Positions 30,253-30,986 of a stretch of DNA of 30,986 nt are shown here, piece by piece. Made by a program: the position numbers and the translations under genes. The stretch comes from Oscillospiraceae bacterium. Its GTDB lineage: Bacteria > Bacillota > Clostridia > Oscillospirales > Ruminococcaceae. The stretch is taken from contig JAHHUC010000019.1 in NCBI GenBank assembly GCA_020024215.1, positions 1 through 30,986 of the forward strand. The letters are read 5' to 3'. How positions within the stretch are numbered: position 1 is the stretch's first letter; each line of letters starts with the position of its first letter. The notes beneath the pieces are model-generated. The model was not told where the DNA came from. It saw only the letters and a list, made by a program, of their open reading frames with translations, and made no database searches.

Positions 30253-30986
30253 TCATTCCATTGCGCTAATCTGTTCAACAAGAGATTGTTTTTTCAAGTT
30301 CCCAGTTGTATAGGAAATCAAAATAAACTGTACAATCAGTAGGATCGCTAAATATATCAATACGACTGTCCACGGAAATGAATAATGAAAGTATGGATTC
30401 ATCGTTTTTACAACCACCTGTATGGATAAGAAGCCAACTCCAGTTCCCAAAATCAATGTTACAAGTGTTGCAAAAACGGAATAAATCAACCCCTCATAAC
30501 ACAGCATTTTGATCAGTTGCTTTTTACTCAAACCAATCGCCTGTAACATTCCGATTTCCTGCCTGCGGGACAGAAAGTTCGTGATTGTCGTATTAACAAG
30601 GTTGATCAGAGAAAAGCATACGACAATGATCGCTACGATCAGCAATGCGCCAAAGGGAAGCTGTTGATTTCGGCTATAATAAGTTATACTCTCCTCTATG
30701 GTTTCCATAACCAAATCGCTGTTTCCGCCTATTAGCCGATTTAATGCAGCTTCAACTGTGTCGAGTTTCTCTATGTCTGCAATTACGGAAATCGTGCCTG
30801 TGCAATCTATCCCGGCAGCTTCATTCATAAGCTGCTCTGGGAGGGTAAAGCATTTCGAGAAGCCGGAATAAGCATACTCGTTTACAATGCCCATGATCGT
30901 ATAAGTCTTTGTGCAAATTTGGCCGGATTCAGTTTTATAGTCTACTTCAACGGTATCACCTAACGCAGCCTCAATATCATAGAGGT
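30253..30986 (-). CDS. FtsX-like ABC transporter permease, C-terminal part (5' end outside window)
   Basis: The frame is open to the right edge, so about 244 residues are visible and the ATG at 30894 is internal. The first part (DTVEVDYKTESG, then YTIMGIVNEYAYSG) looks like the extracytoplasmic MacB-type core. Three membrane segments follow, with NFLSRRQEIGMLQAIGLSKKQL after the first; this is the cytoplasmic coupling motif of FtsX/MacB permeases. Such permeases export peptides or lipoproteins or sense antimicrobial peptides rather than import solutes. The ATPase partner would lie beyond the window. It belongs to the accessory-looking segment to the right of tRNA-Thr. Confidence 0.88.
   Translation of the reverse strand, partial: LYDIEAALGDTVEVDYKTESGQICTKTYTIMGIVNEYAYSGFSKCFTLPEQLMNEAAGIDCTGTISVIADIEKLDTVEAALNRLIGGNSDLVMETIEESITYYSRNQQLPFGALLIVAIIVVCFSLINLVNTTITNFLSRRQEIGMLQAIGLSKKQLIKMLCYEGLIYSVFATLVTLILGTGVGFLSIQVVVKTMNPYFHYSFPWTVVLIYLAILLIVQFILISYTTGNLKKQSLVEQISAME

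Noticed and set aside
1..30986. CRISPR arrays or transposase genes
   Set aside because: No regularly spaced direct repeats and no transposase or integrase coding sequence were seen; the only tandem repeat is the coding 36-bp tract.

Overview
The window reads as a chromosomal piece of a low-GC Gram-positive anaerobe of class Clostridia, probably a gut or other host-associated species. The signs are AAGGAGG-type ribosome sites, several TTG/GTG starts, dense same-strand operons, near-consensus TTGACA-17-TATAAT promoters, a YtvI-like sporulation-type membrane protein, PheB, and a DUF5685/J-domain pair. No species can be named from sequence alone.

Left part (1-10.8 kb). A broken membrane-protein tail and a 20-bp inverted repeat precede a divergent metal locus: an ABC ATPase/permease pair on the minus strand faces a Fur-family regulator, with a palindromic operator over the ABC promoter start. 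On the plus strand follow two cell-wall type proteins (a GHL10-like lipoprotein with a 12-residue repeat, and a large protein joining a GHL10-like domain to an N-acetylmuramoyl-L-alanine amidase), uvrB, and a secreted protein of unknown role.

Middle (10.8-17 kb). A complete minus-strand pyrimidine operon, pyrB-pyrI-pyrC-pyrF-pyrK-pyrD-pyrE, makes UMP from carbamoyl phosphate (no carAB or pyrR here). Its leader has a consensus promoter, a 34-codon U-rich leader ORF and an intrinsic terminator that starts inside the leader stop codon. This is the architecture of E. coli pyrBI attenuation rather than the PyrR control usual in Firmicutes.

17-22.7 kb. A gene-poor stretch with decayed coding remnants, then a YtvI/AI-2E family permease, pheB, and a CNNM/CorC-type magnesium transporter. 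The CNNM gene has its own leader: a consensus promoter, a 31-codon ORF with an acidic/proline N-terminus (DSDEDSP), and a 16-bp terminator hairpin whose apical loop holds the leader stop codon. I propose it as a Mg2+-responsive attenuator based on nascent-chain ribosome destabilisation, the MgtL principle, wired to switch on an exporter at high Mg2+. This is the best candidate for an undescribed system here.

22.7-31 kb. A 1108-residue membrane-anchored protein carries an IdeS/Mac-1-like (peptidase C66) cysteine protease domain with Cys, His and Asp in place. Two identical tRNA-Leu(GAG) genes flank a small membrane protein. A translationally coupled trio follows (DUF5685, J-domain protein with TPR-like region and Cys-rich tail, membrane protein). 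Beyond tRNA-Thr(CGT) the content looks accessory: a truncated XRE-type regulator ending at a hairpin, and the 3' part of an FtsX-type ABC permease.
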